DNA from: Rhodospirillales bacterium
GTDB lineage: Bacteria; Pseudomonadota; Alphaproteobacteria; Micavibrionales; Micavibrionaceae
Direction of reading: 5' to 3'
Assembly: GCA_023898765.1 (NCBI GenBank)
Contig: CP060238.1
Span: 558,001-622,000 of the forward strand
DNA length: 64,000 nucleotides
Position numbers and translations under genes: made by a program. Under the pieces are notes generated by a model, which saw only the letters and a list, made by a program, of their open reading frames with translations, ran no database searches and was not told where the DNA came from. Positions 63,362-64,000 of this stretch are shown here, piece by piece (the first letter of the stretch is position 1; each line of letters starts with the position of its first letter).

Positions 63362-63976
63362 TCAGTTGGACTGTTTTTTCAGCCATGCAATCACAGCCGC
63401 CCGGTCTTCGTCTTTCTTTAGTCCGGCGAACGTCATTTTGGTTCCCGGAGCGTATTTTTTAGGCTTTTCCAAAAAGGCATAGAGCTGTTCTTCCGTCCAT
63501 GTATCGCCGCCATTGGCTTTCAGGGACCCTGAATACGCAAAGCCCGGGGCGCTTTCTTTTTTACGGCCCACGATTCCCGAAAGGTTGGGTCCGACACCGT
63601 TCTTGCCGCCTTTATCAAACGTATGGCATGCGGCGCAGGCTTTTGCTTTCTTTTCGCCCTTGGCTACATCTGCATTGGCGATCATCTCTCCTAAAGAAGG
63701 GGCTCCTTCTTCTACGGCAGGTTCGGGTGTTTCGGTTGCTTCAGCAACCATTACTTCCTCCGTTTCTACCGCTTCTGACGTTTTTGTCTCTTCTTTTGCT
63801 TCCGGGGGGGCTATCTCTTCTGCAGCCTGGGCTGTTTCGACAACTTCGATTTTAAAAGCGTTTTGCTTCAAGGCTTCCGGCTGAACCATCAGGTTTGCAA
63901 CGAAGCCCGCTGTGTAGGCAACTCCTCCGGCAATCAACACCGCAACCAGAAACTTACCGAATTTTATAGCGCTCAT
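63362..63976 (-). CDS. Membrane-anchored c-type cytochrome (CycM/cytochrome c2-like)
   Basis: This 204-residue protein has an N-terminal uncleaved helix (~8-30). A long Glu/Ala/Thr-rich acidic linker (~45-100) leads to a class I cytochrome c domain with heme motif CAACH (Cys114, Cys117, His118) and Met181 (GTKMTFAGLK) as the likely sixth ligand. Such anchored cytochromes pass electrons from the bc1 complex to terminal oxidase in alphaproteobacteria. The start at 63976 follows GAGG by 7 bases; the GTG at 63988 is less likely. Confidence 0.93.
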   Translation of the reverse strand: MSAIKFGKFLVAVLIAGGVAYTAGFVANLMVQPEALKQNAFKIEVVETAQAAEEIAPPEAKEETKTSEAVETEEVMVAEATETPEPAVEEGAPSLGEMIANADVAKGEKKAKACAACHTFDKGGKNGVGPNLSGIVGRKKESAPGFAYSGSLKANGGDTWTEEQLYAFLEKPKKYAPGTKMTFAGLKKDEDRAAVIAWLKKQSN

Positions 63977-64000
63977 GAGAAACCTCACCCTTTTCTTTCT

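Overview
The window reads as chromosomal DNA of an alphaproteobacterium of roughly 50% GC. The evidence is the run tsaE - murU-like - addB - addA - trxA, an IalB-family protein, a YumC-type ferredoxin-NADP reductase, a membrane-anchored CycM-like cytochrome c and a DivJ/PleC-like histidine kinase. Coding density is high, many genes overlap by ATGA, and I see no rRNA, tRNA, CRISPR array, insertion sequence or prophage. The lineage cannot be fixed from sequence alone. A Micavibrio-like or Rhodospirillales-related group is a guess, prompted by the type IVB-like secretion genes.

Layout. 1-6646: the C-terminal end of a large calcium-binding (RTX-type) exported protein, followed by its likely type I exporter (TolC, ABC transporter, HlyD). 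6664-10103: an aspartate/glutamate racemase of the Thr/Cys type, thrS, and infC with a rare ATA start. 10430-10825: an isolated small IcmD/DotP-like inner-membrane protein with its own promoter and terminator. 10937-18958 (minus strand): trxA, addA, addB, a MurU-like nucleotidyltransferase and tsaE; the AmgK-type kinase gene usually found beside murU is missing. 19016-31462: ferredoxin reductase, a small secreted protein, an M23 peptidase, an IalB-like protein, an RNA methyltransferase, an aminotransferase, acetoacetyl-CoA synthetase, a DsbD/ScsB-like reductase with a peroxiredoxin-like lipoprotein, and a multi-PAS histidine kinase. 31485-35465 (minus): an epimerase-like protein, a GST, and a three-gene unit of small membrane protein, YceI, and a cytochrome b561-YceI fusion. 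35517-43968: uppP, rsmD, rluB-like, tadA, purD, putA, xseA. 44000-47040: an unknown protein and a TerD / Ca-Na antiporter / TerA-like cluster. 47117-48796: ettA. 49033-57121: three consecutive genes for large DotA/TraY-family membrane proteins. 57232-63976: mlaC, mlaA, lptG, lptF, pepA, holC and a cytochrome c.

The most unusual feature is the tandem set of three diverged DotA/TraY paralogues behind an extended -10 promoter, with an IcmD-like gene about 38 kb away. Characterised I-type (Dot/Icm, IncI) secretion systems have one DotA/TraY protein, so this points to a modified type IVB-like apparatus whose other genes lie outside the window. Secondary points of interest are the b561-YceI fusion with its partner YceI, the Ter-domain proteins flanking a calcium antiporter, and the type I adhesin locus. 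Envelope functions (LptFG, MlaAC, UppP, M23 peptidase, YceI) are well represented, but most other genes are ordinary housekeeping.
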